From: Ruminococcaceae bacterium UBA3903
Lineage (GTDB): Bacteria > Bacillota > Clostridia > Oscillospirales > Acutalibacteraceae
Assembly (NCBI GenBank): GCA_002391625.1
Contig: DGFJ01000041.1
Span: 62,001 to 126,000, forward strand
Reading direction: 5' to 3'
Length of the DNA stretch: 64,000 bases
The translations under genes and the position numbers were made by a program. The notes under the pieces are model-generated. The model did no database searches. It was not told where the DNA came from and was given only the letters and a program-made list of their open reading frames with translations. Positions within the stretch are counted from its first letter, which is position 1. Every line of letters starts with the position of its first letter. Of this stretch, positions 42,853 to 51,632 are shown in pieces.

Positions 42853-42867
42853 AGTTTACAGTAAACT
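42853..42867. promoter_or_regulatory. Palindrome just upstream of the spo0A -35 box
   Basis: AGTTTAC-A-GTAAACT, a perfect 7-bp inverted repeat with one central base, 1 bp from the -35 hexamer. It looks like an operator; the regulator is unknown. Confidence 0.5.
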
Positions 42868-42904
42868 TTTTTTAAAATGGGGGTATTTTTTTACTGAAAA
42901 TAGA

Positions 42905-44140
42905 TTAGGCGGCAGGTTCTTCCTGTATCTGATTTTCTTTGTCAAAATCTAACAACATGTTTTCGGCAAAAATCCCGTAACCCTTTTGTGGTTCGTTTAC
43001 AAATACGTGTGTAACAGCACCTACAAGCTTGCCATTTTGAATAATTGGGCTGCCACTCATACCCTGAACAATGCCATTAGTTTTAGATAACAATTTTTCA
43101 TCGGTTATTTTTATTACTAAATTTTTTGTTTTACAGTCATCATCATAATTTATAGATTCTATTTCTATATCGTAATATTGGGGTTTGTTATCATCCAAGG
43201 TGGTTATTATTTGTGCCTTACCAGTTGTTACCTCCTGCTTAAAAGCAACGGATACAGGATCAAACGGTGTAGGGCAGTTATTTAATACACCATAAACTCC
43301 TGTATTCTTATTTTCTGTTACATAGCCAGATACGTTGCCACTTTCAATATGACCATTAAGCGTACCGGCCTTACCGCTTTGTGCCATAGTAATCCCGTCA
43401 ATTCTCGCTCCTACGATTTCCCCCTGTCCTAAAGGTAAAATCGAACCTGTGTCTACATCACATATACCGTGACCTAAGCCTGCAAAGCCACCGCTTTTTG
43501 GCTCATAAAAAGTTATTGTACCAATACCGGCGGAACTGTCCCGCACCCATACGCCAATTTTGTATTGTTCATTGCCTGAGTTTACAGGTGTTAACTTGGT
43601 ACTGATTTTCTGTTCATTTCTTTCTAATATAATATTCATCGAATCGCCGTTACATTTATTAACACAATTTACTAAATCCTCATTACTGGTTACCGACTTC
43701 CCATTAACCTCCAAAATTACATCACCAATTTTTATATTTGCATCTTCAGCGGGTGTATAGGAATGACTGTTCACGTTAATCTTATCAATTTTTACAACCA
43801 TAACACCATTTGTAAATACCTTTATTCCAAATGGTGTACCACCAGGAATAACCATGGTGTTTTCAGTTATATTAATATCAACACTTTTAATAGGAATAAT
43901 ATTACCCAGCATTAGCTTACCTTTTGTAGTTTCAATATCCTGCAGGTTGTTGCTAACGTCTTTTGTATTTGTACTTTCATTTTTTACTGATATTCCAAAT
44001 ATTGAAAGCCTACCTAAAGAATTTATTTTGGAAACATTATAGCTTGATGGCAGATATATTGAAGTAAAAGCTATTAAACCAAAAATAAAAAAGCAAATTA
44101 TCATTGTTGCAACGGTTATTGCTTTTATAGTTTTTTTCAA
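42905..44140 (-). CDS. spoIVB: SpoIVB signalling serine protease (S55)
   Basis: The 411-residue forespore-secreted protease triggers processing of pro-sigma-K in Bacillus by acting on SpoIVFA. An N-terminal membrane helix (about residues 5-28) is followed by a low-complexity stretch, a PDZ domain (IKIGDVILEVNGKSV), and the SpoIVB peptidase domain with FAGLGHGICD (His) and the nucleophile Ser364 in GMSGSPII. The start is set at TTG 44140 because a perfect AGGAGGTGA lies just before it; the ATG at 44155 overlaps that SD. The order spoIVB-spo0A is conserved in spore formers. recN/ahrC, found upstream in Bacillus, are not present here. Confidence 0.95.
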   Translation of the reverse strand: MKKTIKAITVATMIICFFIFGLIAFTSIYLPSSYNVSKINSLGRLSIFGISVKNESTNTKDVSNNLQDIETTKGKLMLGNIIPIKSVDINITENTMVIPGGTPFGIKVFTNGVMVVKIDKINVNSHSYTPAEDANIKIGDVILEVNGKSVTSNEDLVNCVNKCNGDSMNIILERNEQKISTKLTPVNSGNEQYKIGVWVRDSSAGIGTITFYEPKSGGFAGLGHGICDVDTGSILPLGQGEIVGARIDGITMAQSGKAGTLNGHIESGNVSGYVTENKNTGVYGVLNNCPTPFDPVSVAFKQEVTTGKAQIITTLDDNKPQYYDIEIESINYDDDCKTKNLVIKITDEKLLSKTNGIVQGMSGSPIIQNGKLVGAVTHVFVNEPQKGYGIFAENMLLDFDKENQIQEEPAA

Positions 44141-44321
44141 AATATCACCTCCCATTTCCGTTGCTAATATTAATTTGCGTTCTAAATCTAAAAATAAAAT
44201 GGTAAAAATAAAGTAGGAAATATATTTTACCTAGCATATGTAGTTTTATCCCTTTGCGAAATTTTTATTTCCAAGATTTAAGTCAATTTCATAATTTTAC
44301 ATTTTATTAATAAAACTGACG

Positions 44322-44350
44322 TTGTCATTCATTGGAAATTATGTTATTAT
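44322..44350 (+). promoter_or_regulatory. Promoter of the P-type ATPase gene
   Basis: TTGTCA (44322-44327), 17-bp spacer, TATTAT (44345-44350). The rest of the 312-bp gap to the divergent spoIVB shows no convincing sigma-F/G promoter or other element by eye. Confidence 0.65.
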
Positions 44351-44452
44351 TTACAGATAAGTGCAGTTGTGACGATTTGAAAAAAATTTTGAATAAAGCA
44401 ACATTTATACGTATTCTAAAAACTTAATTTTATATTGAATGGGGGCTGTTAC

Positions 44453-46831
44453 ATGAAAAATTCAACGCCTACTGTGAGAATTCCTACAGTGGCAGAAATA
44501 GGGCTGACAGACGAACAGGTTAATAGCAGATATGAACAGGGGTTATATAATAAGGAAAGCTCATTAAAAACCAAGTCAGTTGGCAGGATTTTTAGGGACA
44601 ACATAGTAACATTGTTTAACATAATCAACTTTATTTTAGCAATAGCAGTATTATTGGTTGGCTCATATAAAAATATGCTGTTTATGGGCGTTATTTTTTT
44701 TAACATTGCCATCGGTACTTTTCAGGAGATACGAGCAAAAAAAACTATTGACAAAATGTCAATTATTTCACAATCTAAGATAAAGGTCATTCGCAATAGC
44801 TTGGAACAGGAAATTAATATAAATGAAGTGGTGTTAGATGATATTATTGTTTTATCACAGGGCAATCAGGTACCTACAGACTGTGTTTTGGTAAGTGGTA
44901 CTTGTGAGGCTAACGAGTCATTGTTAACGGGAGAATCCGACGCTATCTTTAAAATTAAGGATGACAAGCTAATGTCAGGTAGTTTTATTGTAAGTGGAAA
45001 ATGCTATGTACGTGCTGAAAGCGTTGGCGAGGATAACTATGCAGCTTCGTTATCGAACAAAGCAAAATATCTAAAAAAAGTTAATTCAGAAATTATGAAT
45101 ACACTAAATAAAATAATTAAAATTATTTCAATTGTAATTATTCCTCTTGGAATATTGTTATTTTGGCGTCAAATGACTTTAAATGGTTTTTCTGATATCA
45201 ATGATGCGGTGGTATCTACCGTAGCGGCTTTAATTGGTATGATACCAGAGGGCTTGATATTATTAACAAGCACAGTTTTAGCTGTAGGTGTTATCAGGCT
45301 GTCAAGACAAAAGGTTTTGGTTCAGGAGCTATATTGTATAGAAACTCTTGCAAGGGTAGATGTTTTATGTCTTGATAAAACTGGTACAATCACTGAAGGC
45401 TGTATGGAGGTACATGATATAGTACCTATAGGGGGTACCTCTGCTGATGATTTGAAAGTTGCATTAATTGCGTTAGCAAATGCGTCACAGGACAGCAATC
45501 CTACAATTAATGCTATTAAGGATAAATACAACGAAAAGTCAGAGCTAGAGCCTACGAAGGTTGTAGCGTTTTCCTCTGAAAAAAAATGGTCTGGTGCCTC
45601 CTTTGGCAATAACGGTACATATGTTATGGGTGCTGAGGAATTTGTATTAGGTGATAATGTCAGCGTGGTAAAAGATAATTTAGCTTCTATGGAGGAGGGC
45701 TTCAGAGTTATATTGATTGCCCATTCTCCAGAGGAATTTAATGATAGATGCTTACCTAATAATTTGTCGCCTATTGGCATTGTTATTATAAAAGATAAAA
45801 TCCGTGAAGAAGCAAAGGCTACGCTAGATTATTTTTCAAAGCAAGGTGTAGATTTAAAAGTAATCTCTGGTGACAATGTTAAGACTGTATCAGCGGTTGC
45901 AAAGCTTGCAGGATTAGAAAAATATGATAAATGTGTGGATGCAACTACATTAAAGAGCTATGATGACATAAAAGTAGCAGTGGAAAAATACTCTGTTTTT
46001 GGCAGGGTTACGCCTTCACAAAAATACGATATGGTAAAAGCCTTAAAGGAAAAGAACCATACAGTTGCCATGACAGGTGATGGTGTAAACGATGTTTTAG
46101 CTTTGAAGGAGGCTGATTGCTCTGTAGCAATGGCATCGGGCAGTGACGCCGCCAGAAGTGTTTCTCAGCTGGTGCTGTTAGACTCAAATTTTGCATCTAT
46201 GCCAAGGGTTGTAGCGGAGGGCAGACGTTCAATTAATAATATTCAGCGTTCATCCACACTGTTTTTAATAAAAACGATATACTCCTGTTTGTTGGCTGTT
46301 ATTTTTGTATTCCTTGGAGCACAGTATCCATTTGAGCCAATTCAAATGACCTTAATTAGCACGTTTACTATTGGTATACCATCATTTATTTTAGCGTTAG
46401 AGCCAAACTCGGATAGGGTACAGGGTCAGTTCTTTACAAATGTAATGTCAAAGTCTGCACCTGGCGGTATAACGGTAACCTTAGCTATGGTGTTTATTGT
46501 TATAATGCAAGGCTTTTTTCATTTTGATGCTGCCACAGCTTCAACCTATTCTGTCACTGTAACAGCATTTATTGGCTTGCTTGTATTGTTTAAGATAAGC
46601 ATACCTTTTAACATAATTCGTGGTGCTTTGTTTATTGCAATGACAACAGGCTGTGTAGTTGGCATAACAGCATTTCAATGGTTTTTTAACTTAGTTCCAT
46701 ACAGCATTAGCAATTTTATTCACTTGTTGTTCCCATTATGCTTTGCCTTGGTTGTATATGTGCTATTATCAATGGCGTTTGAAAAAATCAAGCTTAAAAA
46801 ATATTTGCAGCTGCCAAACATAAATTTCTAG
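44453..46831 (+). CDS. P-type cation-transporting ATPase (CtpE/Exp7-like)
   Basis: The 792-residue P-type ATPase has the TGES motif (LLTGESDA), the phosphorylation site DKTGTIT, the membrane motif MIPEGLILL in M4, and the hinge MTGDGVNDVLALKEADCSVA. About ten membrane helices are seen. There is no N-terminal metal-binding HMA domain and no CPC motif, which argues against heavy-metal transport. The PEGL in M4 and the overall form resemble the CtpE/Exp7 group linked to calcium export, but the ion is inferred. ATG 44453 follows GGGGGC; the frame from 44435 has no SD. The gene stands alone with a promoter and is divergent from spoIVB. Confidence 0.85.
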   Translation: MKNSTPTVRIPTVAEIGLTDEQVNSRYEQGLYNKESSLKTKSVGRIFRDNIVTLFNIINFILAIAVLLVGSYKNMLFMGVIFFNIAIGTFQEIRAKKTIDKMSIISQSKIKVIRNSLEQEININEVVLDDIIVLSQGNQVPTDCVLVSGTCEANESLLTGESDAIFKIKDDKLMSGSFIVSGKCYVRAESVGEDNYAASLSNKAKYLKKVNSEIMNTLNKIIKIISIVIIPLGILLFWRQMTLNGFSDINDAVVSTVAALIGMIPEGLILLTSTVLAVGVIRLSRQKVLVQELYCIETLARVDVLCLDKTGTITEGCMEVHDIVPIGGTSADDLKVALIALANASQDSNPTINAIKDKYNEKSELEPTKVVAFSSEKKWSGASFGNNGTYVMGAEEFVLGDNVSVVKDNLASMEEGFRVILIAHSPEEFNDRCLPNNLSPIGIVIIKDKIREEAKATLDYFSKQGVDLKVISGDNVKTVSAVAKLAGLEKYDKCVDATTLKSYDDIKVAVEKYSVFGRVTPSQKYDMVKALKEKNHTVAMTGDGVNDVLALKEADCSVAMASGSDAARSVSQLVLLDSNFASMPRVVAEGRRSINNIQRSSTLFLIKTIYSCLLAVIFVFLGAQYPFEPIQMTLISTFTIGIPSFILALEPNSDRVQGQFFTNVMSKSAPGGITVTLAMVFIVIMQGFFHFDAATASTYSVTVTAFIGLLVLFKISIPFNIIRGALFIAMTTGCVVGITAFQWFFNLVPYSISNFIHLLFPLCFALVVYVLLSMAFEKIKLKKYLQLPNINF

Positions 46832-46933
46832 TGTTAATAACTAAATCATCCTTGCGATTAGTGGGTTTAACAAGTCTTTAGAAAGTTTATTTTAAAAAAA
46901 TTTCAAAAAATGATTTTAATGTTATGGTTTGTG

Positions 46934-46962
46934 TTGACAGCTACCAATTTATATATTAAAAT
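46934..46962 (+). promoter_or_regulatory. Promoter of rnpB
   Basis: Perfect TTGACA (46934-46939), 17-bp spacer, TAAAAT (46957-46962), placing the start at about 46970. Confidence 0.85.
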
Positions 46963-46969
46963 ATTATAT

Positions 46970-47326
46970 GCGAGCAAGCTAAACAGCTGCGGGTCACATG
47001 GCCGAAAGGCAGTGCCCGAGGAAAGTCCGGGCTCCACAGGGTAAGAATAACGGCTAACGGCCGCCGGGGGTGACCCTAGGGATAGTGCAACAGAGATATA
47101 CCGCCTGTTTTGCAGGTAAGGGTGGAAAGGCGAGGTAAGAGCTCACCGGCATCATGGAGACTTGATGGCCCTGTAAACCCTATTCGGAGCAACACCGTGG
47201 AGAGATATATACGCATTTACCCGATGCATCTCATGGAGGTGGCATTGAGCAGTTTACGGTAACGTACTGCCAAGATAGATAGCTGTTCTAGACAGAACTC
47301 GGCTTATCGGTTTGGTCGCATTTTTT
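46970..47326 (+). ncRNA. rnpB: RNase P RNA
   Basis: This is the catalytic RNA that trims tRNA 5' ends. The universally conserved core segments are present: GAGGAAAGTCCGGGCTCC at 47018-47035 and ACAGAACTCGGCTTA at 47292-47306, which pair to form P4. Between them are the expected specificity-domain elements. The 5' end (GCGA, 46970) pairs with the 3' end (TCGC, near 47316-47319) as P1. The length of about 350 nt fits. A T run at 47321-47326 follows. The mature ends are estimated, not mapped. Confidence 0.95.
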
Positions 47327-47336
47327 AAAAAAGACG

Positions 47337-47379
47337 AATCACAGTACAGCTTTGTGTTGTACTGTGATTTTCTTTTTTT
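47337..47379 (+). terminator. Intrinsic terminator after rnpB
   Basis: A perfect 12-bp stem (47337-47348 with 47358-47369), 9-nt loop and a T-rich tail. Confidence 0.92.
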
Positions 47380-47498
47380 ATTTAAATTGTGATATTTATA
47401 ACTATATACTTTAAAATACTTTTATAAACATTATTAAAATCTATAGCTGTCTTTAATGGGTTATCATAGGCAGGGGCGGTATTGTTATTTATCCACCC

Positions 47499-47532
47499 TT
47501 ACAAAAATGTAAGATTTGCAGGGTAAATGTAA
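47499..47532. promoter_or_regulatory. BceR-like operator upstream of the ABC transporter
   Basis: TTACA-AAAA-TGTAA (47499-47512) is a perfect match to the TnACA-N4-TGTAA motif described for BceR-type regulators. A second AAATGTAAG half-site follows 20 bp later (47525-47533). The site lies upstream of the transporter promoter. Confidence 0.6.
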
Positions 47533-47542
47533 GTGAAAGTTA

Positions 47543-47572
47543 TGGCAAAGCATATTGCTTTTTTGATATAAT
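47543..47572 (+). promoter_or_regulatory. Activator-type promoter of the BceAB-like operon
   Basis: A perfect TATAAT (47567-47572) with only a poor -35 (TGGCAA, 47543-47548, 18-bp spacer), as expected for a promoter that needs an activator. Confidence 0.6.
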
Positions 47573-47604
47573 ACAACCAAGGAAATTAAAGGAGGACATA
47601 ATAA

Positions 47605-48366
47605 ATGGCAATATTAGAGGTTAATAACTTAAAAAAAATTTATACAACGCGATTTGGTGGCAATCAGGTACAGGCGTTGTCAAACGTAACATTTTCTGTA
47701 AATGGGGGTGAGTTTGTAGCAATAATGGGTGAGTCTGGCTCGGGCAAAACAACATTACTGAATATCCTAGCGTCGCTAGATAAACCAACCAGCGGTGAGG
47801 TTATGCTAAACAATAAAAATATTGTAAGTATAAAGGAGAAGGATATTGCAAAATTTAGGCGTGATAATCTAGGCTTTGTATTTCAAGATTTTAATCTATT
47901 GGATACATTTTCACTAAAGGACAATATTTTTCTACCATTGGTTTTGTCTGGTAAATCTCCAAAGGAAATGGATGACAGAATAAAACCAATTTCTGATAAA
48001 CTAGAAATTTCATCACTGCTGGAAAAATTTCCATATGAAGTTTCAGGTGGTCAAAAGCAAAGGGCGGCGGTTGCCCGTGCATTAATTACCAATCCACAGC
48101 TTATTTTGGCTGATGAGCCTACAGGTGCTTTGGATTCTCGTGCTGCTGATCATTTGCTTAATATGTTTGAAGATATTAATAACAACGGACAAACGATTTT
48201 AATGGTTACTCACAGCATAAAAGCTGCCAGCAGTGCAAAACGTGTCTTATTTATAAAAGACGGCGCAGTGTTCCACCAGATATACAAAGCATCTATGACC
48301 AATGAGGAGATGTACCAAAAAATCTCTGACACATTAACATTGATTGCTACAGGAGGTGAGAGATAA
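47605..48366 (+). CDS. ABC transporter ATPase (BceA-type)
   Basis: The 253-residue ATPase has Walker A GESGSGKTT, Q-loop FVFQDFNLLDTF, signature VSGGQKQRAAVARAL, Walker B LILADEPTGALDS and the H-loop VTHSIKAA. It belongs to the MacB/LolD-like group that pairs with FtsX-type permeases. Together with the next gene it forms a BceAB-type module, which in Firmicutes gives resistance to and sensing of cell-wall-active peptides. It has GGAGG upstream and lies 18 bp before the permease gene. Confidence 0.92.
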   Translation: MAILEVNNLKKIYTTRFGGNQVQALSNVTFSVNGGEFVAIMGESGSGKTTLLNILASLDKPTSGEVMLNNKNIVSIKEKDIAKFRRDNLGFVFQDFNLLDTFSLKDNIFLPLVLSGKSPKEMDDRIKPISDKLEISSLLEKFPYEVSGGQKQRAAVARALITNPQLILADEPTGALDSRAADHLLNMFEDINNNGQTILMVTHSIKAASSAKRVLFIKDGAVFHQIYKASMTNEEMYQKISDTLTLIATGGER

Positions 48367-48384
48367 GCATAGCTTATCTAAAAT

Positions 48385-50394
48385 ATGAAAAAATCATTTT
48401 ATCCAAAATTAGCAATCACTAATATCAGAAAAAATGCACGTACAGTAGTACCTTTTATTATTACTTGTATTTTAACAATTATGATGTTCTTTATGATGAG
48501 CTCACTGTGTCAAAATACTGGTCTTAACAGTATGGAGAGCGGAAGCCAATCCTTAATAGTTGTACTACAATTAGGTACAATAGTAATCGGAATTTTCTCA
48601 GTTATTTTTCTGTTTTATACCTATAGCTTTTTAATGAAAAGGCGAAAAAAAGAGTTCGGTCTATACAATATTTTAGGTATGGACAAAAAGCATATTGCAA
48701 AGGTTATATCCTTTGAAACACTGTTTATAGGTGTGTTTAGCATGATAGTAGGACTGCTAGGCGGTGTACTGTTTAACAAGCTTATTTATATGGCACTAAT
48801 AAAGCTGATGCATTTTAATGCAAGCTTTGACTTTCAATTAACATCAGAACCAGTTGTAAATACAGTAATCTTGTTTACTATTATTTTCATACTTATGCTA
48901 TTAAATACACTGCGTCAGGTTCATGTATCAAAGCCGATAGAGCTTTTACGAGGTGGCAACACCGGGGAGAAAGAGCCAAAGACTAAATGGGTGCTGGCTA
49001 TAGTAGGCTTACTGTGTTTAGGATGTGGATATTACATTTCTTTAACCACTATAAACCCTTTACAGGCTATGATGCTGTTCTTTGTGGCTGTTATTCTTGT
49101 TATTATTGGCACGTACTGCTTGTTTACTGCAGGTAGTATAGCAATATTAAAATTACTGCGTAAAAATAAAAATTATTACTACAAGACAAAAAACTTTGTT
49201 TCAGTGTCAGGCATGATATATCGTATGAAACAGAATGCCGTGGGATTGGCTAATATTTGTATACTTGCCACCATGGTGCTGGTTATGCTGTCTTCTACGG
49301 TTTCCCTTTATATCGGCAGTGAAGAAGTATTAAATAAAATGTATCCATATGATTGTTCTATAACTACGCAAGGCACAGTTTCAGATGATATCTATAATAC
49401 AAAGCTAAAGATTGCTAACAAGGCGTTGCGTGATAATAATGTTACCAGCAGCGAACCCTATAGAGTTCGTGAATTAGGTGCATACGGTGTCAGAAGCAAT
49501 AACAGCTTTGAATCAAAGGATTTAACAGATGCCTATTCAGCTGATTGTGCTGCAATAATCGTAATGCCTGTTAGTGACTATAATAATATTAATGGCACAA
49601 ACGCTGCACTTAATGATGATCAGGTGCTTACCTACTCATCAAAGACTGGATACACAGGTGACACCTTTACCATTGATAACACTACATTTAATGTTAAAGA
49701 AAAACTAACACACTTTGAGGAAATCTCATATTTGGCATCACAGATGATGGATACCACATATGTGATAGTTAAGGATATATCCATATTTAATCAAATTACA
49801 GGCAATAATAATACAAATGGAGAAGTTGTTATTCCAGATGATAAGCTTAAACAATACAATATGGAACAGGTTTTCAGTTTCAATATGGATGGTGCCACTA
49901 CTGAGGAAGTTAATGCAGTTCAAAAGCAAATATATAATGATTATATGGACTTAGATTGTGGTGGATATCTGTCATTTAAGGAAACCTCCAAAGCGGATTT
50001 TTACACTATATATGGTGGATTGTTCTTTGTAGGCATATTTCTAGGTACGCTGTTTATAATGGCAACTGTTTTAATTATTTATTATAAACAAATTTCAGAG
50101 GGCTACGATGATAAGGAACGATTTAAAATAATGCAGAAGGTAGGAATGAGTAAGCACGAAATCAAGAAGTCTATTAACAGTCAGGTTTTAGTAGTATTCT
50201 TCTTGCCTTTAATTGTAGCTATTATACACATTGCCTTCGCTTTCCCTGTAATAACCAGATTATTATCTGTTTTAGCGTTAACTAATACTGTATTGTATAT
50301 TATTTGTACTATTGTTTCTATAGTGATCTTTGCTGTAATTTATGCTATTGTTTATGCACTAACCTCAAAAGTTTATTATAAAATTGTAGAATAA
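48385..50394 (+). CDS. ABC transporter permease (BceB-type, FtsX domains)
   Basis: The 669-residue permease has about ten membrane helices with two FtsX domains. The first follows residue 60 (LFYTYSFLMKRRKKEFGLYNILGMDKKHI type motif) and the second lies near the C-terminus (QISEGYDDKERFKIMQKVGMSKHEI). An extracellular domain of about 200 residues lies between helices 7 and 8 (about 325-540), the hallmark of BceB/VraE peptide transporters that also sense antibiotics through a BceS-type kinase. No such kinase or regulator is in this window. Confidence 0.9.
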   Translation: MKKSFYPKLAITNIRKNARTVVPFIITCILTIMMFFMMSSLCQNTGLNSMESGSQSLIVVLQLGTIVIGIFSVIFLFYTYSFLMKRRKKEFGLYNILGMDKKHIAKVISFETLFIGVFSMIVGLLGGVLFNKLIYMALIKLMHFNASFDFQLTSEPVVNTVILFTIIFILMLLNTLRQVHVSKPIELLRGGNTGEKEPKTKWVLAIVGLLCLGCGYYISLTTINPLQAMMLFFVAVILVIIGTYCLFTAGSIAILKLLRKNKNYYYKTKNFVSVSGMIYRMKQNAVGLANICILATMVLVMLSSTVSLYIGSEEVLNKMYPYDCSITTQGTVSDDIYNTKLKIANKALRDNNVTSSEPYRVRELGAYGVRSNNSFESKDLTDAYSADCAAIIVMPVSDYNNINGTNAALNDDQVLTYSSKTGYTGDTFTIDNTTFNVKEKLTHFEEISYLASQMMDTTYVIVKDISIFNQITGNNNTNGEVVIPDDKLKQYNMEQVFSFNMDGATTEEVNAVQKQIYNDYMDLDCGGYLSFKETSKADFYTIYGGLFFVGIFLGTLFIMATVLIIYYKQISEGYDDKERFKIMQKVGMSKHEIKKSINSQVLVVFFLPLIVAIIHIAFAFPVITRLLSVLALTNTVLYIICTIVSIVIFAVIYAIVYALTSKVYYKIVE

Positions 50395-50409
50395 AAGCAT
50401 TTACAAATT

Positions 50410-50434
50410 TACGGTGTCACCGTATTTTAATTTT
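50410..50434 (+). terminator. Terminator of the BceAB-like operon
   Basis: A short stem TACGGT..ACCGTA (50410-50424) followed by TTTTAATTTT, 15 bp after the stop. Confidence 0.6.
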
Positions 50435-50611
50435 ATTAATATAATAATAGATGCATAATACTATATGCTAATAGGGTAGTAGAAATACAATCCGTAGCCC
50501 TTTTTCTACAACCTTGTTATGGTTGTGGATAGGGGAATACGCTGCTATTGTAATTGGATATGTGTGTAAAAAAACAGCTTACAGATTGTTTCCATTCTCT
50601 TATTAATGATT
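50435..50611. other. Intergenic stretch with small hairpins, no gene recognised
   Basis: Potential stems include GTAGAAA/TTTCTAC and ACAACC/GGTTGT in the 50470-50535 area. No reading frame with an SD and no known RNA family was recognised. Confidence 0.4.
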
Positions 50612-50633
50612 AGTATAATTTATAAATTATACT
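50612..50633. promoter_or_regulatory. Perfect 22-bp AT-rich palindrome
   Basis: An 11-bp half-site AGTATAATTTA is followed without a gap by its exact reverse complement. It touches the -35 region of the promoter at 50633-50661 and may be an operator. Each half also contains TATAAT, so divergent -10 boxes are possible. Confidence 0.55.
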
Positions 50634-50661
50634 TTTATTTATGTAACAACTGTGGTATAAT
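50633..50661 (+). promoter_or_regulatory. Extended -10 promoter of the gene at 50702
   Basis: TGG-extended TATAAT at 50656-50661, with a weak -35 (TTTTAT, 50633-50638). Confidence 0.6.
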
Positions 50662-50701
50662 CTTAGCATAAAATAAAACATACATAAGGACGTGTGATGA
50701 T

Positions 50702-51313
50702 ATGGGTATTATAGGAAAAGTATTTGCGGAGCAGTGGATTTTTATGGTAATTTCAGCGGTGATTATTGTCCTGCTGTTTGTTGTTAAGAAAAAAGCACCA
50801 GATTTTTACTTGACCTTTTGTAAGGCATCAGCTGTGATTACTACTGTATTGTTAATAGTGCTAGCGGTCTTGTTTAAATTGCCTGACCTTTTCTTGTTAG
50901 TTCCTATTATTTTTATTTGTTGCGAAATATTTGGTTATAATATAACTGGTAAAATAGTAGCTATGATATTTGTGGATTTTATGTTAATTCAATTAATATA
51001 CCTGTTGGCAAACAACAATGTACTAAGCGAAACACTAATGAACATATTGTTTATAATATTACAGGTTATTACCGCTGTTGCGTTAGGCTTTGTTATGGAT
51101 AAACATATTAGAAAAATTCAAGCGGATAAGAAAGCAAGTTTTGAAAAGAAAAGCCAAATAGAGGCTCAGAAAGAAATTGCTTCCGACGATGAATATACTG
51201 ATTTCAATAATTATGCAGACAAAAAGTACGAACATGAGATGGATGATTTAGATGTTAAAGCAAATGAAATATTTACAAAAGTAAATCAAAATAACACTGA
51301 TACAGAAGAATGA
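50702..51313 (+). CDS. Membrane protein of unknown function
   Basis: I do not recognise this 203-residue protein. It has about four or five hydrophobic segments in residues 10-135 and a charged cytosolic tail of about 65 residues rich in Lys, Glu and Asp (HIRKIQADKKASFEKKSQIE onward), perhaps partly coiled. It has no motif pointing to transport or catalysis. It is monocistronic, between its own promoter and a strong terminator. The 22-bp palindrome upstream suggests regulation. Confidence 0.75.
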   Translation: MGIIGKVFAEQWIFMVISAVIIVLLFVVKKKAPDFYLTFCKASAVITTVLLIVLAVLFKLPDLFLLVPIIFICCEIFGYNITGKIVAMIFVDFMLIQLIYLLANNNVLSETLMNILFIILQVITAVALGFVMDKHIRKIQADKKASFEKKSQIEAQKEIASDDEYTDFNNYADKKYEHEMDDLDVKANEIFTKVNQNNTDTEE

Positions 51314-51317
51314 TTAC

Positions 51318-51359
51318 AAAAAGCTCCTGCCTACAATATTCGTAGGCAGGAGCTTTTTT
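51318..51359 (+). terminator. Strong intrinsic terminator
   Basis: A perfect 17-bp stem (51318-51334 with 51342-51358), 7-nt loop and a T run. Confidence 0.95.
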
Positions 51360-51483
51360 GTTACCTTGATTATTGCTTATCACAGCTGTTAATACAGAGC
51401 TAAAAAGACCATACATCATTAAGGCTTTATGCTAAATGTCAGGGCAAGAAAATAGAGTCTAGAAAATATGGGTTTAGAATATT

Positions 51484-51516
51484 AAGCAAGCGGTAGCTTA
51501 ATACTACCGCTTGCTT
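51484..51516. terminator. Perfect GC-containing hairpin downstream of folT
   Basis: 13-bp arms (51484-51496 and 51504-51516), 7-nt loop. The T-rich tail is on the plus strand, although the nearest unterminated gene is folT on the minus strand. It may work for both directions. Apart from this and the repeat copies, the 319-bp gap holds nothing I recognise. Confidence 0.6.
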
Positions 51517-51529
51517 CACTTTTGTTTTA

Positions 51530-51596
51530 TTTGGGTTACCCCAACTATTGACAGAGAGCCTTTTATTTGAGATTACCCAAAACTACTGAAAAAGAG
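51530..51596 (+). repeat. Dispersed repeat, copies B and C in tandem
   Basis: Copy B (51530-51558) is nearly identical to copy A at 39583-39611 read on the minus strand. Copy C (51566-51596) is a degenerate version (TTTGAGATTACCCAAAACTA...). All three lie downstream of genes. Confidence 0.65.
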
Positions 51597-51632
51597 CTGC
51601 TATTTTAATAATATATGGCTTAAATAAGAAGC

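Noticed and set aside
44141..44321. Sigma-F/G promoter for spoIVB
   Set aside because: Expected biologically, but I could not find a convincing match by eye.
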